A DNA stretch of 64,000 nucleotides from CAYPPG01 sp964412555 (GCA_964412555.1 CAYPPG010000037.1:9902-73901); one strand, 5' to 3'; counted from the stretch's first letter, positions 51,912 to 61,873 are shown. Notes: a model not told the origin generated them from the letters alone. Numbers and translations are program-made.

Positions 51912-52748
51912 ATGAAACATCGATGGATTCTGGTGGTTATTGTATTACTCGGTGGTATGAATGAATTCCGGATACGAAATCATGAATCGGTGGCGGAAAA
52001 AATTGCGTATGCCATCAATTATTATAAGCAAGAAGCACAGCATTACTATCTACAGTTCACGGGACAGATTCATTCACCGCTGGTGATTCAGAACGACAGG
52101 GAGTGGCGGGAATTTGAACCTTTCTGTGATGCACTGATTTTGGATATTCCCGCTGCGGAAAAACTGTTTTCCATTTATCTCACGATCTCAGACAAGATTC
52201 ACGACCAAAGAGACCCCAATCCTCTTTTTGGAAGAGGAAGAATGCGTTGGAGACATGAGAGAGAAGATGGTTCTTTTCGGCAGGAAGTGGTTACTCGTTT
52301 CCAACAAGCAATTCAAGGGAAAGTTACGCAGCAGGAAGTCAACGCAGTGGATGCACTCATGATTGGGCGATGGTATCGTGGGAATCCTGATTTGCGGGCA
52401 TTGCGGTATGTGGGTTTAGAAGAAGAGCAGAGAAAACAACTTTTACCGTATACGATCTTTCTGGTTCAAAATATGGTAGCGGATTGTTTCGAATTTTCAC
52501 CGTTTTCTTATACTCCCGAGGAGAATCCTCAAATCGAGAAAGCCAAAGCCGATTTTCTTGCCAAAGCGCAGGAGGTTCTGACTGCAAAGCAAAAACGCGC
52601 ATGGGAATCTCAAAAACAGGAGATGTCACATCCGAAACGTAGACGGCCTCACTACCGATTCCATCACTTTCCTCATCCTGCAAACCGTCCGGTTTCTGTA
52701 ACTCAGGAGGTCATTTCCAGGGGCGATGCCCACTGTCTATCTTCTTAA
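51912..52748 (+). CDS. Exported protein of unknown function
   Basis: 278 residues; AAAGG eight bases before the ATG. The N-terminus (WILVVIVLLGG) is a short hydrophobic signal. The body has two helical stretches rich in E, Q and R (FRQEVVTRFQQAIQGKVTQQEV; IEKAKADFLAKAQEVLTAKQKRAWESQKQEM). The latter recalls LTxxQ motifs of Spy/CpxP-type periplasmic proteins, but the match is loose. The tail is basic (HPKRRRPHYRFHHFPHP). No family can be assigned. Confidence 0.6.
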   Translation: MKHRWILVVIVLLGGMNEFRIRNHESVAEKIAYAINYYKQEAQHYYLQFTGQIHSPLVIQNDREWREFEPFCDALILDIPAAEKLFSIYLTISDKIHDQRDPNPLFGRGRMRWRHEREDGSFRQEVVTRFQQAIQGKVTQQEVNAVDALMIGRWYRGNPDLRALRYVGLEEEQRKQLLPYTIFLVQNMVADCFEFSPFSYTPEENPQIEKAKADFLAKAQEVLTAKQKRAWESQKQEMSHPKRRRPHYRFHHFPHPANRPVSVTQEVISRGDAHCLSS

Positions 52749-52817
52749 ATCCCGTTGGGGTATGTTTCTTGATTGATATTCAGACATTTTCTTGCTGTTG
52801 GTATTTTTTGGGGAGTG

Positions 52818-54929
52818 TTAAAATCGCCAGGTTATTTTTGCATATATGCCATGTTCCACTTCCGTGGGTTGTGTGGGGATGAAAAACGACTCACCGAATT
52901 CAGGGTGACGGTCATCGAATACATTTTGGAAACCGAGGGCCACCTCGATATTTTTCTTTGGATTCCATCCTATACGTCCATCCAAGACCAAATAGCTGGG
53001 GATATTTTCGTCGGGTAAATTATCCACATAGCGCAACCATAAATCGAATTCCCAATCTTGTTGTATATTCATTTGGGAGCGGAGGGAGAATTGATGAAAT
53101 TGGTTGTCTTCATCCAGAGACAGATCACCGATTTCGGCCAATCCTTCATATTGAACTTGATAGTAGGTATAGGCCGGTTTCAGTGTCCACCCTGGATTTA
53201 CGTTCCAGTCAAGAGCGAATTCTACACCGTAGGAATCGGCTTTACTGCTGTTGGAACTTTCGACCGGCAAGACGAAATACTCGTAAGCAGGAGTGGTTTC
53301 TTTTTCAATTCCTCCGAATTTCCCGTCGAACAACCGATCATACAAATTGTAAAAAAGAGCGATATCCGCCGATAATTTTTCACTCAGCGCTGTTCGGTAA
53401 CCGGTTTCAAATGCCAACAGTTCTTCCGAATTGAAATCGTTGCTTCCTTGCCCACGAATCAGGGCGGGAAGGGGTAGGGGATTGGCGAGTGTGTTCGGTT
53501 CTAGGACAAACAGATTGACAAAGGCATCCCGTTCTGCGCGTGAGGGCGTGCGCACTGCCCGAGAGACCGATCCCCAAAGGGTATGCCGTTCATTCGGTGT
53601 CCAGATCAAGCGGGCGGTGGGTTGAATTTCAAAGTCTGTGTAGTCATGGTGTTCAAATTTCGATCCTACGATCAAATCAAGTGTGTCTTCCACCAAGGTG
53701 ATTTCGTCTTGCAGGAACAGGCTGAACAATTGAAGTTCCCGGCTGGGTGGATTGAACGAAAAAAAGGAGAAATCCTCGTTTGTATCGGAGGTCAAGCGGT
53801 ACTGGCCGCCCCACATGAAATCGTGGTCCTCTCCCAGAGGAAGCCGGTGTTGGAAATCGAGGTCAAAGGTATGGCGCTGTTCACTGATATTCATTGTGTT
53901 GACATCGGTCCAGGTATAATACAGTTGGAGAGCCAGGTCGGATTCGCTGGAAAATGTTCGTTCCCAACGTCCCATAATATTGAAACCACTCGTATCTCTC
54001 TCGGATGGGGTCAACAATTCATAGGGAGGGGTAAAGGATGGAATGATATTTGTGCTTCCCCCTTCCCGATGAAAGCCGTTGCTTTGGATCATGAGTGTAT
54101 CTTGAGAAGATAAACGGGAATCCATTCTGAATCCGCCTTGAACGCGGTCCCATTCATCGGCGGTGTCGTGATCCATTGAATTCACAAAATCATCTTGATT
54201 CAGGTATTTCGTAAAAAAACGGTAAAAGGTATTGTCTCCAAGTGCTCCGCCATATCGAAACGCACTTACTCCATTTTCTTCGGTGCCTGTGCCGAGAGTG
54301 ACCAAACCGCCTTGAGTGTCCTTGGAGTGTTTCGTGATGATGTTGATCACACCGTTTACGGCATTGGCTCCCCAGAGAGAGGCGCCCGGTCCCCGGATTA
54401 CTTCAATTCGTTCCACGTCTTCGAATAGCACATCTTGATCCGACCAGTACACACCGGAAAAAAGCGGTGTATACACGACGCGGCCATCGATCAACACCAG
54501 TAATTTATTGGCAAAACGATCGTTGAATCCGCGAACGGTCACTGCCCATTTGTTGGCGTCGATGCGGGCGACTTGTACGCCCGGCACCATTCGCAACGCT
54601 TCCGGGATGGTGGTCACTCCGGACCGGCGTAGGTCTTCCTGAGTAATCACAAAGATCGCCGCTGCCGCTTCCGAGATCGTTTCTGGTTTTTTGGAGACAG
54701 AAGTAATTTTCAAATTCATCAATTCTTCGAGGCTTAGATCCGTCAGTTTCGGTGAGGATTTGGAATTGTTGTCCTGTGCAGAATAGGAAAGTTGGATCAT
54801 GCACAAAAAGGAAAGGATCGCACACAACAAAGGAACACGATTCGAAGAAGAATGTGTTGTTGTGTGAACGATTTCACAAAGATCATTTAAGAGCATTTTG
54901 GTTTGTACCGGAATTTTTCTTACAACCAT
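52818..54929 (-). CDS. TonB-dependent outer-membrane receptor
   Basis: 703 residues. A signal segment (VPLLCAILSFLCMIQLSYS) precedes the plug domain: LTDLSLEELMNLKITSVSKK (also found as a lead-in in colicin-I/Fe receptors), ITQEDLRRSGVTTIPEALRMVPGVQVARIDANKWAVTVRGF, and VERIEVIRGPGASLWGANAVNGVINIITK. The barrel ends with VFDDRHPEFGESFFIPTQPTEVEHGIYAKITWRF, an aromatic C-terminus for outer-membrane insertion. Substrate could be a siderophore, vitamin or oligosaccharide. ATGs at 54929 and 54896 are both possible starts and neither has a clear ribosome site. Confidence 0.93.
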   Translation of the reverse strand: MVVRKIPVQTKMLLNDLCEIVHTTTHSSSNRVPLLCAILSFLCMIQLSYSAQDNNSKSSPKLTDLSLEELMNLKITSVSKKPETISEAAAAIFVITQEDLRRSGVTTIPEALRMVPGVQVARIDANKWAVTVRGFNDRFANKLLVLIDGRVVYTPLFSGVYWSDQDVLFEDVERIEVIRGPGASLWGANAVNGVINIITKHSKDTQGGLVTLGTGTEENGVSAFRYGGALGDNTFYRFFTKYLNQDDFVNSMDHDTADEWDRVQGGFRMDSRLSSQDTLMIQSNGFHREGGSTNIIPSFTPPYELLTPSERDTSGFNIMGRWERTFSSESDLALQLYYTWTDVNTMNISEQRHTFDLDFQHRLPLGEDHDFMWGGQYRLTSDTNEDFSFFSFNPPSRELQLFSLFLQDEITLVEDTLDLIVGSKFEHHDYTDFEIQPTARLIWTPNERHTLWGSVSRAVRTPSRAERDAFVNLFVLEPNTLANPLPLPALIRGQGSNDFNSEELLAFETGYRTALSEKLSADIALFYNLYDRLFDGKFGGIEKETTPAYEYFVLPVESSNSSKADSYGVEFALDWNVNPGWTLKPAYTYYQVQYEGLAEIGDLSLDEDNQFHQFSLRSQMNIQQDWEFDLWLRYVDNLPDENIPSYLVLDGRIGWNPKKNIEVALGFQNVFDDRHPEFGESFFIPTQPTEVEHGIYAKITWRF

Positions 54930-55112
54930 ATGTTCAAAGCCGCATTTTTAAGCTGTTACACAGTTTCTCATGATGCGGTGGGTAACCATCTTCTATTATG
55001 CAGACAGGATGTCCGCACCACAATTTTTTTAACATCATCTCATGTTTTACTCTATGATGTCAAGCATTTATACTTACATATACGGATATAAAAAGCCGTG
55101 TATGGATGTATT

Positions 55113-56381
55113 TTAATTCTGCCACACTTTGACGTAATCTACGTACATGTAGGAGGGGTTTGGGGTTTTGTCTGTAGGCCATCCCGGTCCCAGTGCCAGA
55201 TTCACCAGCGGATAGAGTGGAGTTTTGACCGCTTCCGGTGTTTTCTGCCGGTGCATTTCGACGCCGTCAAAGTAGAGGACAATAGACTCTTTGTCGATCA
55301 TCACGCCGTAGGTGTGGAAATCTTCTTCCAAACCGAACGCAACAAATCTCTCCCCGAAGTCTTTGTGTTTGAGTCCTCCAAAGCCCCACAAATGCAGGAC
55401 ATAACTGAACCGCCACGGCCAGTGTCCGTAGTGCTCCACGACGTCGATTTCCGGATTGATTCTCGGTCCCTGATTCTCGGGAATGCTTTTCAGGTTTTTA
55501 AGTCCCATCAGCCAGAATGCCGGCCAGGTGCCGGGGCCTTTGGGGAATTTGGCGCGGCATTCGAAATAGCCGTATTGTTGTTTGAAGCCGTTACCATTGG
55601 GATCGACGGCGGAGAGTAAACCGCTTCGCCATCGCCCATTTTCCTTTCGTGCTTCAATCCGCAGGATGCCGTTTTTTACGGTGAACGGAAAACCGGGTTG
55701 GGGATCGGTGAATTTGGCGTCGCCGAAATCTCCTTTCCAGGGAGTATGGGCGATCCAACGCGCACCATCTGGACCGGTGGGGCCCCATGCGGAGACGCTC
55801 AATTCGTCGAATTCTTCATTAAATGTCAAGTGGTAATCCGACAAATTAAGAGTTTTCGGGCCGGGATCAGGAATCGGAGCATTTTCGCTGACGCTGAGGA
55901 CACCGATTTGGTAGCATCCTTCATTGACTTTTTTTACGCCGGGGCCACTATGCAGGATTTTTCGGTTGTCCTTCTCGTCATATAGTCCGGCATAAATGGG
56001 GTAATCTCCTTCCGGTAATCCGATGTAAATCGTACGTTTGTCTTTTGGCTTCCATTGCTCCAGAGGGATCGTGCGGGTGTATTCCACCATACCAGTCCAT
56101 TGAGAAGTGGGAACCGGTGGTTTATGGTCGTCTTGGAGAACGGTTTTGTTTTCCGGGTTGACAAAGTGAACGAAGACGGTGTAGTCCTCGTCCATTGGTA
56201 TTGCCTGCCAGCGGTAGGTGATCTTAAATCCGCATCCCGGGCGGCCTGCCGGATTTTCGGGACTTGCTATGAGAATTGTTGGAGATGCGATGCCGGCTTC
56301 TTCCTGTCTATCCAAAGCATAAGGCTGTTGTGAAAGAATACAAAAAAGAAAAAAAATAAGAAATACAAAACGTATAGTCAT
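55113..56381 (-). CDS. Secreted GH16 family glycoside hydrolase
   Basis: 422 residues. Signal peptide FVFLIFFLFCILSQQPYA. Residues about 30-150 form an accessory beta domain, then the GH16 jelly roll begins with YHLTFNEEFDELSVSAWGP. The catalytic motif PEIDVVEHYGH (about residues 308-318) has the nucleophile and acid/base glutamates in ExDxxE. Later GVMIDKESIVLYFDGVEMHR and YMYVDYVKVWQN are typical strand ends. GH16 enzymes cut beta-1,3/1,4-glucans, galactans and carrageenans. Its ATG overlaps the stop of vapC by four bases (ATGA), an odd pairing of toxin and enzyme. Confidence 0.92.
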   Translation of the reverse strand: MTIRFVFLIFFLFCILSQQPYALDRQEEAGIASPTILIASPENPAGRPGCGFKITYRWQAIPMDEDYTVFVHFVNPENKTVLQDDHKPPVPTSQWTGMVEYTRTIPLEQWKPKDKRTIYIGLPEGDYPIYAGLYDEKDNRKILHSGPGVKKVNEGCYQIGVLSVSENAPIPDPGPKTLNLSDYHLTFNEEFDELSVSAWGPTGPDGARWIAHTPWKGDFGDAKFTDPQPGFPFTVKNGILRIEARKENGRWRSGLLSAVDPNGNGFKQQYGYFECRAKFPKGPGTWPAFWLMGLKNLKSIPENQGPRINPEIDVVEHYGHWPWRFSYVLHLWGFGGLKHKDFGERFVAFGLEEDFHTYGVMIDKESIVLYFDGVEMHRQKTPEAVKTPLYPLVNLALGPGWPTDKTPNPSYMYVDYVKVWQN

Positions 56382-56857
56382 GATGGCAGCACTTTCAAAA
56401 ATTTAACTGGATCAATTATTTTTAGAAAACAAAAATTGCGACGAAAGTTCAAACTTTCTTGTGTTATATCAGTCATTAAGTCAAGCAAATCTTTATCTCG
56501 AATTACAAGAAATTCTGCTTTCACCTCAATTGCAAGATTAATGTACTTTTCATCCTTTGGATCACGGGAATATATGAAATGTCGCTGGACATTTGTAATG
56601 ACAGTTGCTTTATTTGAAATACGGTTAATGAAGGCATCTCTTCGCCTATCATTGATATTCCTATTTTTTATTCGTATTTTTGGTCTGGAAAGAACATCAT
56701 ACAATTCTTTCAGTATTTCCATACTCACAAAAAGAGAAATAATATCATTATCAACCAATCGCAAAGCTGCAGCTGACGGTCCGGATGCATTAATGAGAGA
56801 TTGCAAATAAATCATACAATCAAAAACAACAAAAGGAGTTTTATATCCTTCGTTCAT
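56378..56857 (-). CDS. vapC: PIN-domain toxin (VapC-like)
   Basis: 159 residues. Asp13 (FVVFDCMIYLQ) begins the acidic PIN site, a second acidic position is in SMEILKELYDVLS, and a third in AEFLVIRDKDLLDL. The family of PIN toxins with this spacing cleaves RNA. ATG at 56857 overlaps the antitoxin stop by one base. Its stop in turn overlaps the GH16 start. Confidence 0.87.
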   Translation of the reverse strand: MNEGYKTPFVVFDCMIYLQSLINASGPSAAALRLVDNDIISLFVSMEILKELYDVLSRPKIRIKNRNINDRRRDAFINRISNKATVITNVQRHFIYSRDPKDEKYINLAIEVKAEFLVIRDKDLLDLMTDITQESLNFRRNFCFLKIIDPVKFLKVLPS

Positions 56858-57114
56858 TATCTCTTGGAACTATGTTTTTGATAGACTTCTTCTCGTGCTT
56901 CTTGAAAGAGTGTGTCTATTTCATCTTCATTAATATTACTTAAATAAAAAGTTGTTCGAATCGGTGCCAATATTTCGTCAAAAGGCTTGGCGGCTAAAAG
57001 ATCGGTTGCAACAAGACGTTCAACATATTCGGTTATATTCGCACAACCGAATTCATGCGCTCTTTCTTCTAAAGACAATTTTGTATCATCAGGAACAAAG
57101 ATCGTAAGTTCCAT
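56857..57114 (-). CDS. Antitoxin of the VapBC-type pair
   Basis: 85 residues: MELTIFVPDDTKLSLEERAHEFGC at the start suggests a ribbon-helix-helix-like N-terminus, followed by a helix (ITEYVERLVATDLL) and an acidic tail (INEDEIDTLFQEAREEVYQKH) that should contact the PIN toxin. GGAGG lies six bases before the ATG. Its position directly upstream of a PIN gene is the best evidence for its role. Confidence 0.75.
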   Translation of the reverse strand: MELTIFVPDDTKLSLEERAHEFGCANITEYVERLVATDLLAAKPFDEILAPIRTTFYLSNINEDEIDTLFQEAREEVYQKHSSKR

Positions 57115-57306
57115 AATCGTACCTCCACATATTTTCTTGAATCATTGTACCATGATTTGTTGGTGATTTTAGGTTTCGATATAAAAGATTTAACTTGCGA
57201 CAAATTTGTGAATAGAGTATCGGGTGTCTTGATAGGTTCTCTTTACTTCTCCTTCGAGTAAGAGTATTACAGAAAGAACAATTGTATCACAAATATGAGG
57301 GATATG

Positions 57307-58899
57307 ATGAAACGACGTGATTTTCTTTCAAGCATCGGTTTGGCGGGGGCCGGTATTTCATTGAACGCTTTTTCGCAATCTTCGAATCAGGAAAATCGTC
57401 CCAACATTGTGCTTATTTTGGCGGATGATTTGGGATTTTCGGATATCGGCTGCTATGGGGGGGAGATTTGTACGCCGAATCTTGACCGGTTGGCCGGTGG
57501 AGGGCTGCGGTTCACGCAGTTTTACAATACGGCGCGTTGCTGCCCGACGCGGGCGTCTTTGTTGACCGGCTTGTATCCTCATCAAGCGGGGGTGGGGATG
57601 ATGGTTGGGAATTTGGGGTTTCCCTCGTATCAAGGATATTTGAATGACCGCTGCGTCACCCTTGCGGAGGCGTTGAAACGGGCGGATTACAATACGTTTA
57701 TGGCAGGGAAATGGCATGTGGGGAACAAGCGCCCTCATTGGCCGATCGACCGGGGATTCGACCGGTATTTCGGATTGATCAGCGGGGCGTGCAGTTATTG
57801 GGAATTGATGCCGGGGCGGGAGATGGCGTATGACAACCGATCCTGGCGACCCAATCCGGAGGACGATTCGTTTTATATGACCGATGCGTTTGCCGATCAC
57901 GCGGTGCAGTTTCTGAATGAAGCCGATCAGAGTGAAAACCCGTTCTTTCTCTATTTGCCGTTTACCGCTCCGCATTGGCCGCTGCATGCCTGGCCGGAAG
58001 ATATCGCGAAGTATCGGGGACAATACAGAATCGGGTGGGATGAATTGCGCCGACGTCGGCACCGGCGCATGATCGAGTTGGGGATCGTGGAGGACAAATG
58101 GCCGCTTTCCCCGCGTCATGAACGAGTTCCGGCGTGGGAAGATGCCGACAATCCGGACGAACAGGATTTGCGGATGGCCGTGTACGCCGCCATGGTGGAC
58201 CGCATGGATCAGAATATCGGGCGGGTGCTCAAAAAACTGGAACAAATGAATGCGATGGACAATACGTTGATTTTATTCCTATCGGACAACGGTGCGTGTC
58301 ACGTTATGGTCAATCGCGGTGAGCCGGGGATTCCTCCGGGGCCGCGCGGGGGGTATTGGGGATATGATTATCCGTGGGCCAATGCGGGGAACACGCCGCT
58401 GCGCATGTTCAAGCAGTATTGTCATGAGGGTGGGATTTCGACGCCGTTGATCGCCCACTGGCCGGCGAGGATCAAGGCACGGAATGCGCTTACCCATCAG
58501 ACCGGGCATGTCATCGATATTATGGCCACCTGCCTGGATGCTGCCGGAATCGACTATCCGGCGACCTATCATGGAAAGGAACTGATTCCATTGGAAGGCA
58601 AGAGCCTGGTTCCGATTTTTGACGGGGAGCGGAGAGAAGGGCATGACGTGATTTATTGGGAACACCGAGGCAATCGGGCGGTGCGGAAAGGGGATTGGAA
58701 GCTGGTTTCGACCTATGATGGAAATTGGGAATTATACAATATTGCCGACGATCGGACGGAGCTCAACAATTTGGCGGAGAACATGCCGGAGAAGTATGAT
58801 GAGCTTTTGCGATTGTATCGTGCTTGGGCGGAACGGTGTGGGGTGAAGACGCCGGGGGAATTGGCGGAGAGGCGGAAGGAGATGCGAAAGCAGAAATAA
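57307..58899 (+). CDS. Tat-exported type I sulfatase
   Basis: 530 residues, started at the ATG at 57307 since GAGGG lies five bases upstream (57295 and 57304 are alternatives). Tat-like KRRDFLSSIGLAGAG opens it. IVLILADDLGFSD supplies metal ligands, CCPTRASLLTGLYPH contains the formylglycine CxPxR with Cys78, and LILFLSDNGACH and WEHRGNRAVRKGDWKLV close the site. The chain ends with a helix without the extra C-terminal domain found in the other sulfatase. It is 17 bases from a putative glycosidase gene, so sulfate removal may be coupled to cleavage of the same glycan. Confidence 0.94.
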   Translation: MKRRDFLSSIGLAGAGISLNAFSQSSNQENRPNIVLILADDLGFSDIGCYGGEICTPNLDRLAGGGLRFTQFYNTARCCPTRASLLTGLYPHQAGVGMMVGNLGFPSYQGYLNDRCVTLAEALKRADYNTFMAGKWHVGNKRPHWPIDRGFDRYFGLISGACSYWELMPGREMAYDNRSWRPNPEDDSFYMTDAFADHAVQFLNEADQSENPFFLYLPFTAPHWPLHAWPEDIAKYRGQYRIGWDELRRRRHRRMIELGIVEDKWPLSPRHERVPAWEDADNPDEQDLRMAVYAAMVDRMDQNIGRVLKKLEQMNAMDNTLILFLSDNGACHVMVNRGEPGIPPGPRGGYWGYDYPWANAGNTPLRMFKQYCHEGGISTPLIAHWPARIKARNALTHQTGHVIDIMATCLDAAGIDYPATYHGKELIPLEGKSLVPIFDGERREGHDVIYWEHRGNRAVRKGDWKLVSTYDGNWELYNIADDRTELNNLAENMPEKYDELLRLYRAWAERCGVKTPGELAERRKEMRKQK

Positions 58900-58916
58900 G
58901 AAAAAAAAGGTATACG

Positions 58917-61139
58917 ATGACAAAACGGAATTCAAAAAAATCATCCATCTTCTTTTTGGTATCCTCTGTATTCATATTTATTTATACACTATTGCAAGGA
59001 TTGTATTCTCCTCTGATCACGTTCGGTTCCGAATCGGCTCCTTGGTATAAGGAGTGCATGGTCGGGATGGAAGTCGGGCCGACGGGTGCTCAATTTGGGA
59101 GTGATCCGGAGGATGTCGGCTATGCCGCTGATTTTTCCGGTACGGATATTGTCGAGGCTATGATTGAAGCGCACTCGGAGTACATCGTCATTTGGGCGAA
59201 AGACAGTGAGTATGCATATTATAGCTCGAAAGTCGCGCCGAAATGCCCGGGATTGGGCGAGCGGGATGTACTGCGGGAAACGGTCGAGGCGGCCAAACCG
59301 CATGGTCTGCCGGTCATTGCCTATTGCGTCGTGCAAGGAAACGGTTATCCCTTGCGCAGGCATACCGAATACAAAATGAAGGATGCAAACGGCAACCCGA
59401 TCGACCGGATTTGTTTCAATTCCGGTTATCTCGAACACGCCAAAGCCGTAGTAGCCGAGATGTTGGAGTACGGCATCGACGGTTTGCATATCGACATGCT
59501 GGATCAAGGTTTTGGCCCGCCGTACGGATGCTGGTGTGAAACTTGCCAGAAATTGTTTGAAGCGGAATACGGTCATTCCATGCCCGCCGGTGTGACCTGG
59601 GATGAAAAGTGGGATTGGATGCTGGAGTTCCGTTACAACACCAGCCAGCGCTTCGAAAAAAAATTGTATCAATCCATCAAATCCATCGATCCGGAGGTCA
59701 CTGTCGATTTCAATTATCACGGTTACCCGCCGTTTTCATGGGAAGTGGGTCAACGGCCGGTGCAGCATGCGGTCAATGCCGATTTTGTGACCGGGGAAAC
59801 CGGCGTGTGGGGATTCAGCGCGCTTGGAGTCGGTTTGACGGCAGAATTTCTCGCGGCCAGCACGCCTGGGAACATGTTTCAAATCGCCATGCAGCGCGGC
59901 GTACGGATGTATCATGATCAAACCACCCGTCCGCTCAACGATTTGCGCTGGGAACTCTTTACTCTGTTAGCGCATGGTTCGAAAGTCACGCTGGTCGATA
60001 AGACGCCGTATGACGGGAGCCTCGATCCGGTTGCCTATGAACGCTTCGGGAAACTGTTTCGCGAGGCACTTGGCAAGAAAGGGCATTTTGGACAGGAGGT
60101 GGTGCAGGACGTCGGGATTTATTATTCGAACCGCAGCCGCGATTGGTATGGGAAAGAGAATCCGTCTCACTACCAGCAGTCTTTTACCGGTGCGCACGCG
60201 GCGTTAGTCTATGAGCATATTCCGTTCGGGATCGTGCTCGATGAGAATGTATCTCTTGATCGGCTGAAGCGATTTCCGGTCATCCTTTTAGCCAATACCG
60301 CCATATTGTCTGAAGAAGAAACAGCCCTCTTTCAACAATACGTCAAAGAGGGTGGAAATATCCTTGCGACCGGATGTACCGGCCTGTATGATTGGATGGG
60401 GAACCAACGCGATGAGAGCGCCATTGCAGAACTCGTCGGGGGGCAGTTGGTGGAAGTGCTGCCCAGTATCGACAATCACGTTCGTTTTTCCGAAACCGCA
60501 CCGGAATATGCCGATTTCTATAATGGGATTCCGATCGACTGGGCCTTTATGGTGAAAGGCCCAGCTGCCGCTTTTCAAAAAACTTCTGCACAGGCTGTTG
60601 GGCAGTTAATGCGGCCAGACCGGACGGTCCGTCAGAAAAAAGGATTGGAAGGCACAGACTGGCCGATGTCGGCGGATCAACCTGTCGGGCCGGCGGTTCT
60701 GATTCATTCCTATGGAGAAGGGAAAGTCGTCTATCTTCCCTGTTCGCCTGATGGCGCTGTCGCCAGTGAGCATGCCATGACGGAGGATCGGCTGCTTTTG
60801 CGTAATGCCGTACGTTATTTATATCCGCATCCGAGGGTGGAAATTGAGGCTCCGCGCAATATCGAAACCGTCATTACGGACGATCCGGATGAGCGTTTTG
60901 TACGGATTCATTTCCTCGGTTATCTCACTCCGCCTAATCACACACCGGCAAAAAACCGGCCATATGTGCTTCCTGCCTTGATTGAAGAGCCTCCGTTGTT
61001 TCGCGCTGAAGTTCGGTGTGCCATGCCGATTTATGCTCATGAAGCGTTAAATCCGGAGACGATTTTTCTCAACAAGACAAAGACGGGTTTCGAAGTGCAG
61101 ATTCAGGATGTTCATGAAGTGGTTTTGTTGCGTTATTAG
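58917..61139 (+). CDS. Putative glycoside hydrolase with TIM barrel and GATase-like domain
   Basis: 740 residues from the ATG at 58917 (AAAGG upstream). After a membrane or signal segment (FFLVSSVFIFIYTLL) a barrel holds HSEYIVIWAKDSEYAYY, GIDGLHIDMLDQGFGPPYGC and CWCETCQKLFEAEYG; the conserved C-x-x-C cysteines and an Asp/Glu-rich strand resemble alpha-fucosidase or GH42-like families. Later VGIYYSNRSRDWYG and ILLANTAILSEEETALFQQYVKEGGNILATG fit a beta-galactosidase trimerisation (class I GATase-like) domain. Specific sugar unknown. Probably in one unit with the preceding sulfatase. Confidence 0.7.
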   Translation: MTKRNSKKSSIFFLVSSVFIFIYTLLQGLYSPLITFGSESAPWYKECMVGMEVGPTGAQFGSDPEDVGYAADFSGTDIVEAMIEAHSEYIVIWAKDSEYAYYSSKVAPKCPGLGERDVLRETVEAAKPHGLPVIAYCVVQGNGYPLRRHTEYKMKDANGNPIDRICFNSGYLEHAKAVVAEMLEYGIDGLHIDMLDQGFGPPYGCWCETCQKLFEAEYGHSMPAGVTWDEKWDWMLEFRYNTSQRFEKKLYQSIKSIDPEVTVDFNYHGYPPFSWEVGQRPVQHAVNADFVTGETGVWGFSALGVGLTAEFLAASTPGNMFQIAMQRGVRMYHDQTTRPLNDLRWELFTLLAHGSKVTLVDKTPYDGSLDPVAYERFGKLFREALGKKGHFGQEVVQDVGIYYSNRSRDWYGKENPSHYQQSFTGAHAALVYEHIPFGIVLDENVSLDRLKRFPVILLANTAILSEEETALFQQYVKEGGNILATGCTGLYDWMGNQRDESAIAELVGGQLVEVLPSIDNHVRFSETAPEYADFYNGIPIDWAFMVKGPAAAFQKTSAQAVGQLMRPDRTVRQKKGLEGTDWPMSADQPVGPAVLIHSYGEGKVVYLPCSPDGAVASEHAMTEDRLLLRNAVRYLYPHPRVEIEAPRNIETVITDDPDERFVRIHFLGYLTPPNHTPAKNRPYVLPALIEEPPLFRAEVRCAMPIYAHEALNPETIFLNKTKTGFEVQIQDVHEVVLLRY

Positions 61140-61264
61140 GGCCGGTATATCCGGACGTGCCGCTGGGACGGCGGCGTTCCGCACCTCTATCCCGCCTTAT
61201 CGAGATGAATTTTGTTCGATAGGGTTTGAGTGTGATGGTTGACTGTTGTCTTTTTCACGGGTGC

Positions 61265-61415
61265 CACGGGCAAGACGTCAGGTCTGCCCGTGCTTTGGAG
61301 CGCCAATTGACAAGGGCAGACTTCGCTTGCCCTTGGTACCCGTGGCGAACGGTGTAGTCGTGGGTGTTATTTTCCGCCAAGCCGCAAAGATGCAGGCAAG
61401 ATGCCTGCGCTCCCA
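61265..61415. repeat. Three hairpins: CACGGGCA, CAAGGGCA and GCAGGCA types
   Basis: 61265-61292: CACGGGCA, 12 bases, TGCCCGTG. 61311-61335: CAAGGGCA, loop GACTTCGCT, TGCCCTTG; the same nine-base loop occurs in the 46.5 kb array. 61392-61408: GCAGGCA, AGA, TGCCTGC followed by GCTCCCA, the reverse complement of the TGGGAGC flank seen at 32691. Stems differ, flanks and loops are shared. Confidence 0.88.
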
Positions 61416-61733
61416 GCCACCCTGGTTTGGCGGTGTTTTGACAAAGCGCTTTGTTGCCCGAAAGTTAAATAAGCAAGTTTTGTGCCAATTTTGGTATATT
61501 GCTGTAATGTGTTGATAATAAAAGAGTTATATGTATGGGTGTGGCCTTTCGGAATTAGGTTATTTTTCTAGCTATAAAAGGATGAGTCGGGGGGGGTAGA
61601 AGTGGAATATTTTTGCATGAATATTGTGACAGGTGTTTTAGGATTATATTTATTGTATATTATCTATTGGTAGTGATTAATTTTGCAACATCGATTTATT
61701 TTGAAAAAATTGTACGTTTTTCTTATTGATCCG

Positions 61734-61763
61734 TTGACGGGTGGTTCGATATTATTTTATACT
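61734..61763 (+). promoter_or_regulatory. Promoter of the SBBP protein gene
   Basis: TTGACG (61734-61739), 18 bases, TATACT (61758-61763), each one base off consensus. The leader to the ATG at 61874 would be about 105 bases. Confidence 0.45.
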
Positions 61764-61873
61764 AAGGCTACGCGTTGAATCTTCTGCACTTTTTGGGGAA
61801 TGGTTTTTGTAGAGGGTTTGGATTCCTGCCTCTGACTTTCCTATCATTTTTTAATTTGGTAAGGAGAAATATC

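Larger units (their letters stand above)
61140..61873. other. Intergenic region with clustered hairpins
   Basis: About 730 bases with three hairpin repeats near its left end and AT-rich sequence after 61480. The right part contains the promoter of the SBBP gene. Short frames such as 61246-61515 run across the repeats and are not credible. Confidence 0.6.
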
